Source of the DNA: Candidatus Omnitrophota bacterium
Lineage (GTDB): Bacteria > Omnitrophota > Gorgyraeia > Velamenicoccales > Velamenicoccaceae
Reading direction: 5' to 3'
NCBI GenBank assembly: GCA_003451585.1
Contig: DMEU01000015.1
Location: 33,089-97,088, forward strand
DNA: 64,000 bases
How positions within the stretch are numbered: position 1 is the first letter of the stretch; each line of letters opens with the position of its first letter. The position numbers were made by a program, and so were the translations under genes. The notes under the pieces are model-generated. The model did no database searches, was not told the DNA's origin, and saw only the letters and a program-made list of their open reading frames with translations. Positions 17,071-29,500 of this stretch are shown here, piece by piece.

Positions 17071-19515
17071 TTAACCCATAACGACGCGCACTTTATGAGT
17101 TTTGCCGTCGCCGATGGCCTTCACCAGATTACCATTGACAAGCTCGCCGTCCACATAAAGCTCTTTTATGCCCTTCTCTACGCCTTTAGGGTTTTCGATC
17201 TCCACCTCATAAACATCACCCCTGAAAGGCCTGCGGACAGAACACTTCTTCCAGCTGGAAGGTATGCATGGGTCAATTCGCAGGCCGTCATAATCGCGCC
17301 TTACACCAAGCATCCATTCGGTCGCCGCCATGAACGCCCAGCCGGATGTGCCGGTGATCCATGTAAACTGGCCTTCGCCGTAGCGGTAAGGGTTTTCAGG
17401 TCCGACCAGATACTCCGCGTACGCATATGGTTCTGACTTGTATATATCGTAATTCTTTTGCTTGTTTGGCATGACCTTTACCATGGATTCATACGCGCGC
17501 CTGCCGCAACCGGCCATGCAAAATGCCACGATCATAAAATGCGCCGCGTGGCAAAATACGGCGGCATTTTCCTTAGTGCCTTCGGAGAACATGCTTATGC
17601 GGCCCAGCTCCGGCCTAAACGTGCTGTACGCGGGATAAAAGAGGGCAAGCCCATGTTTGCCGTCGAGATATTTATCCACGGACTTGAGTATTTTGGCCAG
17701 GCGCTCACCTTCGGCCACACCGCTCAAGACCGCCCAGGCCTGCGTATTCAAAAAGATCTTGCCGCCTTCATACTCTTTTGTGCCGTAGGCTATACCGTCG
17801 TCCGTAAAACCGCGCTTGAACCATTCGCCGTCCCAGCAGATCTCATTGATGCGCTCCGTCATGGTCTTGGCTTTATTGGCGAACTCCACGGCCTTTTCTT
17901 TGTAACCCATAAGCTCACAAAGCTCGACGAAATATTTTAGGGAACGCACGAGCGCCTGCGCAAGCCAGACACTCTCGCCTTTATGTTTTTTACCGGCGGC
18001 ATCTATGGCATCGTTCCAATCCGCGTGGCCGATCTTCGGCAGGCCGCGTTCTCCCACATCATCAAAACAGTAATTCAGGTTCTTTTCCAGGTGCTCAAAA
18101 AGCGTCCCTTCGCCGTCGGTCACTGCGCCGCCGCGGAAATTTACGTCAACTTCCCAGCCGCCCACCCATTTATCCTTCAGGTAAGAGACATATTCGGACA
18201 ATATGCTCTTATCTCCAGTCTCCTGAATATACGCCCGCACGGTCGCCGTAAGCCATACCTGGTGGTCTTTATTGGGCCGATGCTGATTTGGCCCGGCTGT
18301 ATCTGACCAGCCGGGAGCTGATGTCCCATCCTGCCGTATTAAAGTCGCGATATGCAGGATCCTTTTTCTGGTAAGTTCCTGGTTAATCGATACTATGGAC
18401 TCTGAATCCTGGCAAGAATCCCGGTATCCTCTGCCGCCTGAGCCTTCATGATAGAAAGAAGGCGAGCGTGACCAGAGGTTACACATGTAGACCTGATATT
18501 TGACCCAGACATTTACCATATTATCGAATTCGCTGTCCGGGGTCTTTATGACGACATTACCTACAATACGTTCTTTCCATAGTTCTTTTACCTCTTGCAG
18601 GGCCTTTTTAGTTGAGTTTAAGTCCCTGTATTTTTCAACCAGCTTTAAGGCATTCGCCTTGCCTTCGGTCGAACCGAGGATGACTACAAATTCTTTTGAT
18701 TGCCCTGGCGCAAGTTTAACGATGTTCTTAAAACACGCTATCCCGTCTTCTCCGGAGCATAACGCGGAATTCTTGAACTTGCCTTCCAGGATGGCTTCCG
18801 GCCTCTCCTCGCTATTGTAGCGGCCGAGGAACTCCTGTTTTCTAGTAGCATACCCCTTGACATCAAGGCTTGTGGCGAAAAATGAGTAATCCTTGAATTC
18901 CTTGATATTCATCCCCTGCCAAAAGGCCGTCTTCCAGCCGAAGATCAAGCTGTGGCCTTCGTCAAACCACATCTTGTTGTACAGGTTCATGATATTGCGG
19001 TAACGCAATTCCTCGTGGTAATCTCCTACGAGCCATTCTACATAAGGATATAGTTCGAGCTTCTTCTCTTTATTCGACTCGTTGGATAACGTCACCAGCC
19101 ATAACTCGCAATCGTCTTCCTTGGGGACGAAATAAGTGATCTTGGACCCCACGGAATTATACTTAGATGATATCGTCGTGTAACCAAGGCCGTGGCGGCA
19201 TTCAAAGGAGTCCAACTCAACGCGCAAAGGCTGGTATGTCAGCGACCAAATTTTTGCAGCTTTTGTTTTCTTTAACTGGTGACTAACATCTTTTACATAA
19301 ATGTAGCGGCCGGGCCTGTCATAATTCTTATAATCAGGCGCCCATCTTAATATCCTATCAGTGCGGCAGTCCTTGTAGAAACTATACCCGCCTGCGCATT
19401 GCGAGATAATGGCGCAATATTTTTCGTTGGTCAGGTAGTTGATCCATGGGGTGGGTGTTACAGGGTCTGTTACAACAAACTCAAGGCCGTCAGAAGAAAA
19501 ATGTCCGTACTTCAT
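17071..19515 (-). CDS. GH94-family glycoside phosphorylase (cellobiose/chitobiose phosphorylase-like)
   Basis: 814 residues, the typical GH94 length, with no signal peptide. The N-terminal beta-sandwich (YFVPKEDDCELWLVTLSNES) is followed by an (alpha/alpha)6 barrel. The block LPKIGHADWNDAIDAAGKKHKGESVW carries the catalytic acid Asp of the family. GYRDSCQDS and SAPGWSDTAGPNQHRPNKDHQVW are strongly conserved. The enzyme phosphorolyses beta-linked disaccharides to a sugar 1-phosphate. The exact glycan is not readable. An AGGAG box lies about twelve bases before the ATG. It is the first gene of the catabolic cluster. Confidence 0.9.
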   Translation of the reverse strand: MKYGHFSSDGLEFVVTDPVTPTPWINYLTNEKYCAIISQCAGGYSFYKDCRTDRILRWAPDYKNYDRPGRYIYVKDVSHQLKKTKAAKIWSLTYQPLRVELDSFECRHGLGYTTISSKYNSVGSKITYFVPKEDDCELWLVTLSNESNKEKKLELYPYVEWLVGDYHEELRYRNIMNLYNKMWFDEGHSLIFGWKTAFWQGMNIKEFKDYSFFATSLDVKGYATRKQEFLGRYNSEERPEAILEGKFKNSALCSGEDGIACFKNIVKLAPGQSKEFVVILGSTEGKANALKLVEKYRDLNSTKKALQEVKELWKERIVGNVVIKTPDSEFDNMVNVWVKYQVYMCNLWSRSPSFYHEGSGGRGYRDSCQDSESIVSINQELTRKRILHIATLIRQDGTSAPGWSDTAGPNQHRPNKDHQVWLTATVRAYIQETGDKSILSEYVSYLKDKWVGGWEVDVNFRGGAVTDGEGTLFEHLEKNLNYCFDDVGERGLPKIGHADWNDAIDAAGKKHKGESVWLAQALVRSLKYFVELCELMGYKEKAVEFANKAKTMTERINEICWDGEWFKRGFTDDGIAYGTKEYEGGKIFLNTQAWAVLSGVAEGERLAKILKSVDKYLDGKHGLALFYPAYSTFRPELGRISMFSEGTKENAAVFCHAAHFMIVAFCMAGCGRRAYESMVKVMPNKQKNYDIYKSEPYAYAEYLVGPENPYRYGEGQFTWITGTSGWAFMAATEWMLGVRRDYDGLRIDPCIPSSWKKCSVRRPFRGDVYEVEIENPKGVEKGIKELYVDGELVNGNLVKAIGDGKTHKVRVVMG

Positions 19516-19662
19516 TTAATGTTATTTCACTCCTATTTAGTTAGATGGTATTTGTTATAACCCGTTGATTTCTATAGAAAATAGATTTAAAAAGTTTAAC
19601 ATATGACCCCAATGAGGTCAAGCGATTCTTCAACTAAAAATGTACGTCAGGTGCTAGTTGAT

Positions 19663-19740
19663 AGGTACTAGGTTCTGGCAAAAATCATGCTTTTAAGATC
19701 CTAAAAACTAGCCCCTAGAACCTAAAACCTAGAACCTAAA
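19663..19740. repeat. CTAG-type dispersed repeat upstream of the GH94 gene
   Basis: Repeated tactagg/ctagcccctagaacctaaaacctagaacctaaa units fill the part of the 225-base intergenic region next to the PilZ stop. The rest of that region (19516-19662) is AT-rich leader with no recognised feature. The unit matches those at 11806-11866 and inside the giant frame. Confidence 0.7.
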
Positions 19741-20118
19741 CTATACCCCATCCCACCAGTGCCTTCTAAATTCCTCCGGGTGACTCTCATGGACGCATTG
19801 CACCAGGTCTCTTTTGCCGCACTCACTTATTTTCCTAAATACCACTCCCGTCAAGTAGTTACATTCCTCATTCAAATCACAGGACACCTTCTGCCAGACC
19901 ACATCCGCATCTATACATATTGGCTTGTTGCTGACCTGAGAAAAATCAAGCATTATCCCAAGCCTGTCCCCCGCCCTGTGCCTTTCAACCATGGCGAGCC
20001 TGGCCCCGGAGATACTTATATCCTGTGTCCTGGCAGCACTTTCAGTATGCTTGTTTAAACCTACGTATCTGACCGGCAAGACGATCTTCCAACGGACATT
20101 CGTTCTCTTCTCATCCAT
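19741..20118 (-). CDS. PilZ domain protein
   Basis: 125 residues forming a single PilZ-like domain. NVRWKIVLPVRY gives the N-terminal arginine patch (normally RxxxR, here spaced differently) and DISISGARLAM matches the (D/N)xSxxG motif. Further strands end at GVVFRKIS. PilZ domains bind cyclic-di-GMP and act as sensors or adaptors. An HD-GYP-type domain, the enzyme class that degrades this messenger, is encoded in the giant frame. A GGGGGG site precedes the ATG. Eighteen bases separate it from the next PilZ gene. Confidence 0.8.
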   Translation of the reverse strand: MDEKRTNVRWKIVLPVRYVGLNKHTESAARTQDISISGARLAMVERHRAGDRLGIMLDFSQVSNKPICIDADVVWQKVSCDLNEECNYLTGVVFRKISECGKRDLVQCVHESHPEEFRRHWWDGV

Positions 20119-20136
20119 TGAACCCCCCTTTTGTTA

Positions 20137-20514
20137 TCAGGCATCTTTTTCTACCTTCAGGATCCTTGATAAACTCATAAGCCTGGGCCTGTCAAAAGAA
20201 ACTCCTACCTTCCAGGCAGCACCGGATAACTGCGACCATACGACCTTACCCAATAGATGCATCGGTTCATAACCATCAGGCAGGTCAAACCACAATTCCA
20301 ACGGTGTCCGCGGTTTCAGCTCACGCGCCGATTCGATGCCGGCCCCTCCGCCTCCGATATCAAGGGCTACAGCGCTCCCCTTCTCCCCGATCTTAAGGTC
20401 TTTAAACCGCATCGGAACGCTATCGAGCGCAAAACGGCAGAAAACCCTGCCGTCTTCTTTTGCCTGCGCATCACTCTTTAGGATCTCGAACTTATACCTC
20501 TTTGTCCTGGACAT
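20137..20514 (-). CDS. PilZ-like domain protein
   Basis: About 126 residues; the ATG at 20514 is chosen over the GTG at 20520 because GGGGG lies five bases ahead of it. RTKRYKF and VALDIGGGGAGIESA correspond to the PilZ arginine patch and the DxSxxG loop, but the latter is altered to DIGGGGAG, so ligand binding is uncertain. It is a tandem partner of the following PilZ gene and starts about 60 bases after the end of the giant frame. Confidence 0.7.
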   Translation of the reverse strand: MSRTKRYKFEILKSDAQAKEDGRVFCRFALDSVPMRFKDLKIGEKGSAVALDIGGGGAGIESARELKPRTPLELWFDLPDGYEPMHLLGKVVWSQLSGAAWKVGVSFDRPRLMSLSRILKVEKDA

Positions 20515-20578
20515 ATTCACCCCCTTTCTGTATTTATTATCTCATACCCCCATGTGATTAATATAGAAAAATCTTCCA

Positions 20579-23500
20579 TCAAGGCCGAAAACGGGTGTTC
20601 ATGGTCAATAAAACCTCTGAACAATAAGCCTTAAAAGCATATTCTCTCCACACGTCTAGCCCTTTATCAACCCCCGCGGTTAACGGGGTTTCTTTCTGTT
20701 TCACCGGTGAGCTGGCGCTATCATGGGGAGGGATCACACGCCGCTTTTCCCGCAGCACCTCTTGCCTTGTATCTAAACGGGCCGATAAAACATCCTCTTT
20801 ACCCATAGCGATAATATCGTCGAACCCCTTTGCCAAAGATTCCGCGTCTTCCCTGATCTGGGCAAACTCCTCCAAAACATCTCTTCTTATTTCTTTGTTC
20901 TTGAAAGTAATGTTCTTGACGGCATTTGAAACAACATTTAATTTCTCTACGGTAAAAGGATAAGTCTTGTAGTGTTTAAGGTACGCATTTATCCCTTGTA
21001 TGATTTTATTTATGCCTTCTCGCGCAGACCTGAGGCGCTTAGTGATCTCCTTCTTTTCTATATAAGGAGTGCCCAAATAATGAGTAAACACAATCAGGTC
21101 TTTTTCAAAATCTGACAGGCGCTCTTCAAAACCACTCGCCTTCAAAAATTCAATCTTCTCATCAAAAGCTTCTGTCTTAACAGGGCCATTGATAAAATAT
21201 TCGGGAACGGACTGCAGCACCTTATCAACAGGCAAAAAGTCAACATTAGCGCCTTCCCTTAAAACAATAGCCCTATACAAAGACATCCTCTTCCTAAACG
21301 GCATCGGCTTGTCATTCCTCCACCCAAGAATTGATCCATTTAATTTAACTGCCATCGTCTGCATATTTACCAGACGATCTTCAAGAAGATTCACAAGGAT
21401 GGTCCCGTGAGGGACCCTGTAATGAAAACCGTTAATTAAAACGTTGATCGGTTCTTTATCTTTTATTATATCTTTTGTCATGTCTAGACCCGCGGATAAT
21501 TGCTCAGTCAATTCCAAGAATTGAATAATATTTCCGCAAATCCTGTGACGGCCATAAAGCCTGAGGTCTAAATTGACCTCTCTTAAAAATCCTTCCAATA
21601 AATCCGGCCTTAATTTATTGACAACCACAGATGCTACCTCTTCTGCGCTAAAGCCAAAAGAAGTCAGGTCATCAACTATAAAAAACGGGCTTCTTCCGCT
21701 GAAGATAATATTATCTAAATCCACGTGGGTACCAACAAAACCAAGCCCCTCCCTTTTTCGGACGATCACATTGGCAGGCTTGGGATCCCAGAAGAATACT
21801 TTGCAGGAAAAAATATTCAAATATTTAACATAAGTCTCGAGCATGATCTGATGCAGCCTCTTTTTATCAAGGTTAGCCTTAGAAAATGACGGCACAGTAT
21901 ATGCCTCAGTAAATATAATCCTCTTATCGCGCCCCGAATCCTCTACTATGTAATAACCGCCTACGGCAGGATAAATAAACAGATCATACTCCCTGACTTC
22001 TCTTGCTATATCTATGATCTTCTGCGCGTATGAATCATCGTAAGTATAACCTGAATCCGATTCTGTCACATCCGGCTTAACCACTTTAACCACAAAAGAC
22101 AAAACTTCATTCCTCTCCTTCATTCTTAAAACTATCTGATAAACCCTCTTAAAACCACCCTGGCCTTTATAAATGATATCAAAGAAACTTATTTCATCCG
22201 GATCAAGGTCGCGCCTTGTAAAAATCTTCCTGAATGTATCCCCCAAAAACTTTTTGTTTTTAACAAGAAATTCTATTACTTCCCTATCCCTTGCTTCTTC
22301 CTCTACGGCGGATAACTGTTTCTCGGTTAAGCCTGTAAATGTAAAGGTCTTATCCCCATAAACCTCTATGGCTTCACGCAATTCAGCCCAAGTAGACCTT
22401 CGATACTGCCCGGGTTCTAAATCCCCAAGAAGTATGCAATCAACTCCTGTTCTTCTTATTTCATATACCGGATGCCCCACCTCTTCAAAAATAAGGCTTA
22501 TCCCAGCGTCAAACTGACCCGCCGTTACAATCTTAATTTTTGTTACTTTTTCATCCGAATCGCCCGCCAAGATCCGTGCATCATAAATCTTTAAAAGTAA
22601 TGTTTCTTCTTTACCGTCTTTTTTATAAAAGAAGCGCTTGCGGGCTGTCAGCCTCTCTAAAAATTTGGCGCTGACTTCGCCTTTAACCGATACTTCATAA
22701 ACTTCTTTTGTCCCCCGCCCTTTTCTCCTGCTAAAAATATCCTGCTTGGATAGGATAACAAGCCCTTCAGAAAAATCCTTGATAGGGGTCAAAAGGTTAT
22801 ACTCTCGGAATTCAAGCGGTATGGCATACCAGATAGAATCTTGTGTATCCCTTCGCATAGTCTGGCCGACGGGCTTATAATAAAGAATGAGCTCTTCCGG
22901 AATAACTCTAAAATCAGGCCGTCTGTCTTCACCTATTACGCTCTTTTCGCCTATAACCGGAGAGGAGGCATGATCTTTTTTACACAAATGGGTATCTTTA
23001 GGGTCAGCCCTTGAAAATTGAATTTGTCTATCAACCCCCGCGGTTGACGGGGTTTCTTTCCCATGCTTTAAAATACTCTCAAACCCGCCGTCCGAGGCCG
23101 GAATCCCGTTTTCGCGCGCGACCTTGCTGTAAAAATCAGTGATCGTGGAATCCTTTAGAGCCGGCGAGCTGGCGCTTTCCCCCTCAAATAGAAGCAGATG
23201 GTCCCGATGAAAAACAAACTCCTCCTCCTGGACGTGATTGGCCCTCAAGGCCTCCCTCAACACCTCCTGCCATTGGCCGTTTTCCACCAATTCTTCATTT
23301 GATTTCACGCGGAGATAAAGATCACTGAGAGCCGGAACAACGTGCGGCGCGTCCTGTTTCAAGAGAAAACCATAAAGCTGAACCCAAACCCGAAAAGATT
23401 TCACCTTATCCCATTCCTGTTTCGCCTTTTCCTTCAAATAATAACGGCGCATGATATAGACACGGCCCTTCTCAACCCTGTTTTTTAAAACCTCAATCCC

Positions 23501-26500
23501 CTTCTCGATCACCTCGCTGTCAAAAGGATTAATCAGGCGTTGGACATTCACAGGGCCCGAGAAATACTTTTTTCCAATAAGCTCCGATATGCCGGCCGGA
23601 AGCCCGGGGAGCAACTCAGCGGTGTAATAAGCCTTCAGTTCCGGCCAGTCGATATCCGTGATATTCGCCCAGGCATAATGGGCCCGGCTGTATCGAAGCG
23701 GATTTAACGTCAGGTTCTGCGCTTTATTCAAAAGAAGAACTTTCCGGCCCTCTTCATCCAAAATAAGATGGAACGCGTAGTTGCTAAAACGCGGCGTTAA
23801 ATCTATAACTTCATTCAACAATCTCATCTGCAGAGCGATATAATCCGCGAGGTCTTTTTTCGCCTGCTCCAGGTCACCGCCTTCTTTGAGGCGCCTTAAG
23901 TCATGCTCGAGCGACCTGGCGACGTTATTTTTGACGATGACCCGCTCGACCCACCTACGGGGAGCTTTTTGATCCGGCGTGGGGATATCATCGTTGAGTT
24001 CATAAACTCCACGGCGCACCAGCAAGCCGCCCAGGCGCGGTTTTACAATATGGTAAAAAAACGGCAGATAGACCTCCTTAAAATAGGCTTCATCGCTAGG
24101 CGCCTCCACCACCAGGCCGTAGTGATAACGGGCTCCGGTATAAAATTCGTCAAAAGGCAGATTAATCGAAGAGGAAAAAAGATCCAGGACAAAACGGAAC
24201 GCCCGCCAGAAGATGGCCTTACGATAAAGCCGCTGCCCCAATATACGCCGCAACAAAAAACCTGCCTTTATAACAAACGGCCTTACACCGGCTTGGCGCC
24301 GGCTGTTAAATGAATAACCACCGGGATACCAATTCTTCTTCTTGAGCCAGCTGACAATGGTAGCCTGAGATATCTCATCGAGTTCATCGATCACTTTAAG
24401 CGGATCCTGGACGCCCAAAGAATTCAGCACTCTCCGCGCCACTTTCTGACCCAGGCCGCCGTCCCGATAAAGCGTCCAAAAAACTTCTGCCAGAGACATG
24501 CTGACCGCGTGATATCCGCACTGTTTAGTCCACGGAATGACAAACGGTACTTCTTCGGTGTACTGCATCAAGATCCTGCGCTCTACAAGATCAGCGACAT
24601 TCTCCCTACGTTTCTCACCCCCGGCACGATGAGGAATACGATAGCCGATACGGATCTCAGGGTCGCAATACGCTTCTCCGGTAATCGACTTCTCATTAAG
24701 TGTTTTATCGGCCGTAGCCCCTACACCCTCGATAAAAAGCACACCCGAACCGGGAATGATCCTCTCTAAAAGATCTATAGCTCCTCCTGTAGGGACTTTA
24801 AACCATTCCATATCGATCACCAGCGCGATACGATCCCAGCGTTCTTTGGATATCTTGTGCGGGATGCCGTTAATAAAAAGCTCGAAATACCGATCGCGAT
24901 CTTTTACCTCGAGGTCCAAGGTTTTAAAAATCAAGCCCAGCGTCTCTTTTTGGCCGTAGCTTAATAGCGGGCGCCCCAGCGCGTCTTTTGAAAAGTAAAC
25001 GATCTCTGCCTCATTCGGCAGGCCGAGCTTAAATTTCGCCTTAAACAAATCATCCGTCCAGACAAAATAAGGGATCTCGATCCCTGCGGCACCTCGAAAA
25101 TCTACCACATAACGCGTTGTATTAAACGCGATCACCGCCTCTTTTTGAGGCGCCTGCTTGGCCTCAAAGCTTATCGGCCCCAGGTCGGCGCGCTTTAGGC
25201 GTCTGAAGTGGCCCTCTTCCTCAAAAGTCCAAAAGGGATGCCCCTTCCCATCGTCTATCTCAAAACGTAACTCCTTTTGACCGCTAGCCACCGCAAAAAC
25301 ACCCTCACGATCGCGTCTTAATTTAATCCTGCCTCTGTTCGTAGCATCAAATACCGGTTTTAAGATCGCGCGGCCATCCAACAAAAGTCGCGCGTCCCCC
25401 AAATACCGCGCGTGCTCAAACTTCTCGATCAAAACCTCTGTCGTCATCTCTTTGGCAAACGCGGCGGACATAAAAACCGCGCTGACCGAGCCGGCATCCT
25501 CATCGGAAAAGCCCAATTCCCGTAGCCGGCCGGCATCCGAAGGCTTGGTCAAAAAATAATAATTCTCATTGCTCAAATCCCGGCGCAGAAGCCCTGCCGC
25601 GACCAAAATCTTTATCTGCTCTTGCGTCAGCCGGCTTGCCGGAACGCGTCCAAAATAAACACCGCGCGCCTCTTTTTCCAAAATATAATGATCGTATTCA
25701 AGCGGCGGATGCACAAAACCGGCATCGCGCTCCTGGGCCGCCTTCAGAATCGCTTTCATCGCCGTGGTTTTACCGCTTCCCCCCAGGCCGGAAAAAAGGA
25801 CAAGGACAAGAGGTTTAAAATAAGCCGCGCCCCATTCCTCCCTGTTCCAATTGATTCTCTCAAGGAAAACATCGCGCAACTCCTCGATCGTAGCCTTTTG
25901 TGTCAAATCGATCAAAAGCGTGTCCATCTCTTCCAAAAACTGCTCGATTAGAAGACATGCCCTATCCTCCGGCAGAATATCTTTAGGGTCAGCTCTTGAA
26001 AATTGAATTTGTCTATCAACCCCCGCGGTTGACGGGGTTTCTTTCTGTTTCACCGGCGAGCTGGCCTTGCCTTGCGCTGCTTGATAGGCCTCATCTGAAA
26101 TATAAAATAGACTAACATATCCAACCCGATCTTTAATGCCTCTATACCTATTAACTGCTAATGCTACGTGTTCATCTCCGGTAACAAATTCAAAACCACC
26201 GGCCTTAGACAAAATAGACGAGACTCCACACAAAGGCACCAAGTCCCCCACGGCATTTTTTTTCTTCTCCCTGTTCAATTTAGAAAGGCAGATCTGCCGG
26301 ACTTTTAACGGATAAATATACATCGCAAGCGGGTAGGCAACAGGGGCAATGACATATTTCCACCATTCGCCCCGAAAATAAACCCACAACCCTCCGTCTT
26401 TTGCCGGGGCAATGGCTTGAGCCCTCAAACTGCCGCAAGCTACCTTGCTCTGCAATCTTTGCAGACTCTTAAAATGCCGGTCAAATTCTGGAAGCAAATA

Positions 26501-29500
26501 AGGCCCGTGATCGGCTATTTCATCCAATAAATACGCGTAGACCAGCTCATCAACAGCCCCTTTTCTGTCAGACTGTCCATACCGGAAACTATATTCGATC
26601 TCTTTTACGATTTCCCGCATAGTCCTTTTGAATGTATACGACATGATAAATTTAACACTAATAAATTCACACACGAGAAGCATCACCATGACTTGATATG
26701 TTCCGCCCGATATCCATAAAAATGCCGGGCCGGCGCATGTAGCCGTAATAATAACACGTATTAAATAATGCAAAAGCTCCGTCCGATTCATGTGTATCTT
26801 GTAAATAAGCCTCTTTTCCAATGATCTATCTATGATTTTTTGTGCCGCGAAGAATACAGACATGAAAACAGCATAAAAAAACGCGCCGATTGCCCCGCTA
26901 AAGAATACCCCTGCGGCAGCACTATTTTCTGTAGCTGCGGCCATACAATAAGCTGTCAACAGCGTCACTGTGATATGACAATATTTTTTAAATTTGATCT
27001 TCCCGGATTCATAAAAAGGCAGATACCTGTGCATGAAGTTCCCCTCCTCAAGCAGAAGTCTTCGCGCTGCCGCGGCCGGGATATGCAGTTTAGCCGGACC
27101 CTCTTCGAATTCCCTGTGGTCTTTGGCCCAACGAATACGCCCAAAGAGCTTCTTTGCCGCTGCCGTTTCCACCGCGTAGGTGGAAACTACGGGCCGTTTG
27201 TCGATGGGGGAAGAGGAGGAACCATCTTCTTTCGTATAAATGAAGTTCTCGATGTAGTGGTCTTCGAACACGCGCAAGGCCTCATAATTTGAGTCCGTGG
27301 CCTTATAAAGGCCTATATCGGAAGGCGATATTACCCCCGCCGGAATAAGCGTATCCACGAACCAATCATGCCAGGGCTTCCAATAGGAACTGCCCATTAA
27401 AACTATCGGCAGGCGTTCGATCTTTCCTGTCTGTATCAGGCACAGCACCTCAAATAGTATATCTTTCGTGCCTGCCCCGCCGGGAAAGAACGCAAAACCC
27501 ATATCGCTATGCCTCACCAAGGCTATCTTCTGCTCGAACAAGTTGGCAAAGCCCAGCTTATGGTCTCCATGGCACTCCAAAGTACCGTTTAAATCCCTGA
27601 CATACAGAGCTGCCGCTTGAGCCGGGTTCTTGCTGCTGCATCTCTTGGCGTTAACATGCCCCTCCCATACCGCCTCTGACACGCCAAGGCAGCCGCGGTA
27701 CATGGACGATACACCGAGCTCCGTCAATTTGAACGCCAGGCCGGCCGCGCGCCAATAATCCGAAGACCCTCTGGGAATGAATTCAGAACCCAATAAGGCG
27801 GCCGCCGGAGAAATATCCTTAAGCCGGTAAAGTGTTTTTTGAAGCTCCTTTATCATAAGCGGGATATCGATATGGCTATGATTTGGGGCTTCCTTAAAAT
27901 TAAGAAGGCCCGACTTCTTCAAATGCATGGAAACTTCTTCTATCGAATCCAATAAGATCACAAGGTCGTCTAACTTTTTACGGAAGAAACCCCGTGATTC
28001 CATCTCGCGCAGGCGCTCGAGCAGGCCTGAATAAAAATCCTTGCCGAACAGGATAATGGGGAAGTGGTTCACATACCCCCTGTCCTTCAATGCCAATATC
28101 TCGAAAAACTCGTCGAGTGTGCCGAAGCCTCCGGGCATGCAGATGAACGCCTGGCTAAGATTTATGAATGTGAGCTTGCGGGAAAAGAAATATTTGAAGG
28201 CCAGCGGCACCTTTACAAAAGGATTTACGACCTGCTCGGACTTCAGGTCGATCTTCAATCCTATGGACTTGCCGCCGTGGAAACCGCCCCAGTTGGCCGC
28301 CTCCATCAGGCCCGGCCCTCCGCCGGTAACTATCGCGTAACCTTTGCGCGCCAGCACATACGCGAGTTCTTTGGTAGTCTCATAATACGGCTGGCCGGGC
28401 GCAATCCTTGCTGAACCGAATATGCTTACCGCGGGCCCGATGTGGCGCAAAAGAGCCCGATGCTGCAGGATCTCCTCGGCCGCGCGTTCGACGAAACGCG
28501 ATACCTTGACAGGCGACGAGACGCTTGCCGCTTTCTCCAATTCGATAAGCATGCGCGCCGGCTGATATTTCAAGCTTGAAACGGGCGTAGTGGCCGCTAC
28601 AAAAAAAGCTTCCAAAAGGGCCGTGGCGAAATCCTTTGTTTCTATTTCGCCGGCCATATCGGCGAAATAACCCGCGAAGAACGGCAGGAACGGATTGCCG
28701 TAAGCATCGAGCCTTTGAGAGGTAAGGAGCGCCTCTAAGCTATCGCTCCAATCTCCGAAGACAAACTTGATCATATGAAGATATGCCGAGGTAAGGTCTA
28801 TCAGACGGTATCCGGCGCGGCGCTCAGGAGCCTCATCCCTTATGATCTTTGCCGACTCAAAATCGTGAAAAGATATCCCGATATCTTTGCTTAAAGAAAT
28901 ATTATCGAAATGCGGATAACCGTGGAAATACCCCCTGTCGTTAAAACGCCTCAGGAGCGCGCCGTAAACAAAGAGCAGTGTGTTATAAGGTTTGAGCAGC
29001 TTTTTAGCCAGGCGCACATCCTTGCGCGCCTCGATGCGGCGCAGCTGTCCGGCATGCTGCCTGGACAAAATAGGCCAAAGACGTTCCTTGCGCGCCTCTT
29101 CAACGCCTTTGATAAGAAAACCGAACGGCGTGCCTTTATGAAGATAGCCGTCATACCTGCCCCAACCAACCGGATACTCGCCTGTCAACGCTTCGCGCCC
29201 TTTCCAGCGGGCCAGATCATTGAGTATGACGTATTCATTGATGGCGTTCGAAAGAGACAGCCCGCCGCGCAAAGATGTGCTTTCGCGAGGGACTATCCTG
29301 TTATGGGCGTCGAGATGCGGGAACCTGAAAACCCTGAATACCTTTCTCTGAGGAGGCTTGATGGCTCCGTTATTACTGTAGACCACGCCCTTGACCTGGA
29401 ATTCCATGATACGGCTGCCGTCCACAGTAACGGTAGGTTCATCGAGCGTAATGACGATGCTGCGGCCGCCCTTTAACCTGCTAGGCAGCATTTCTTCCCA

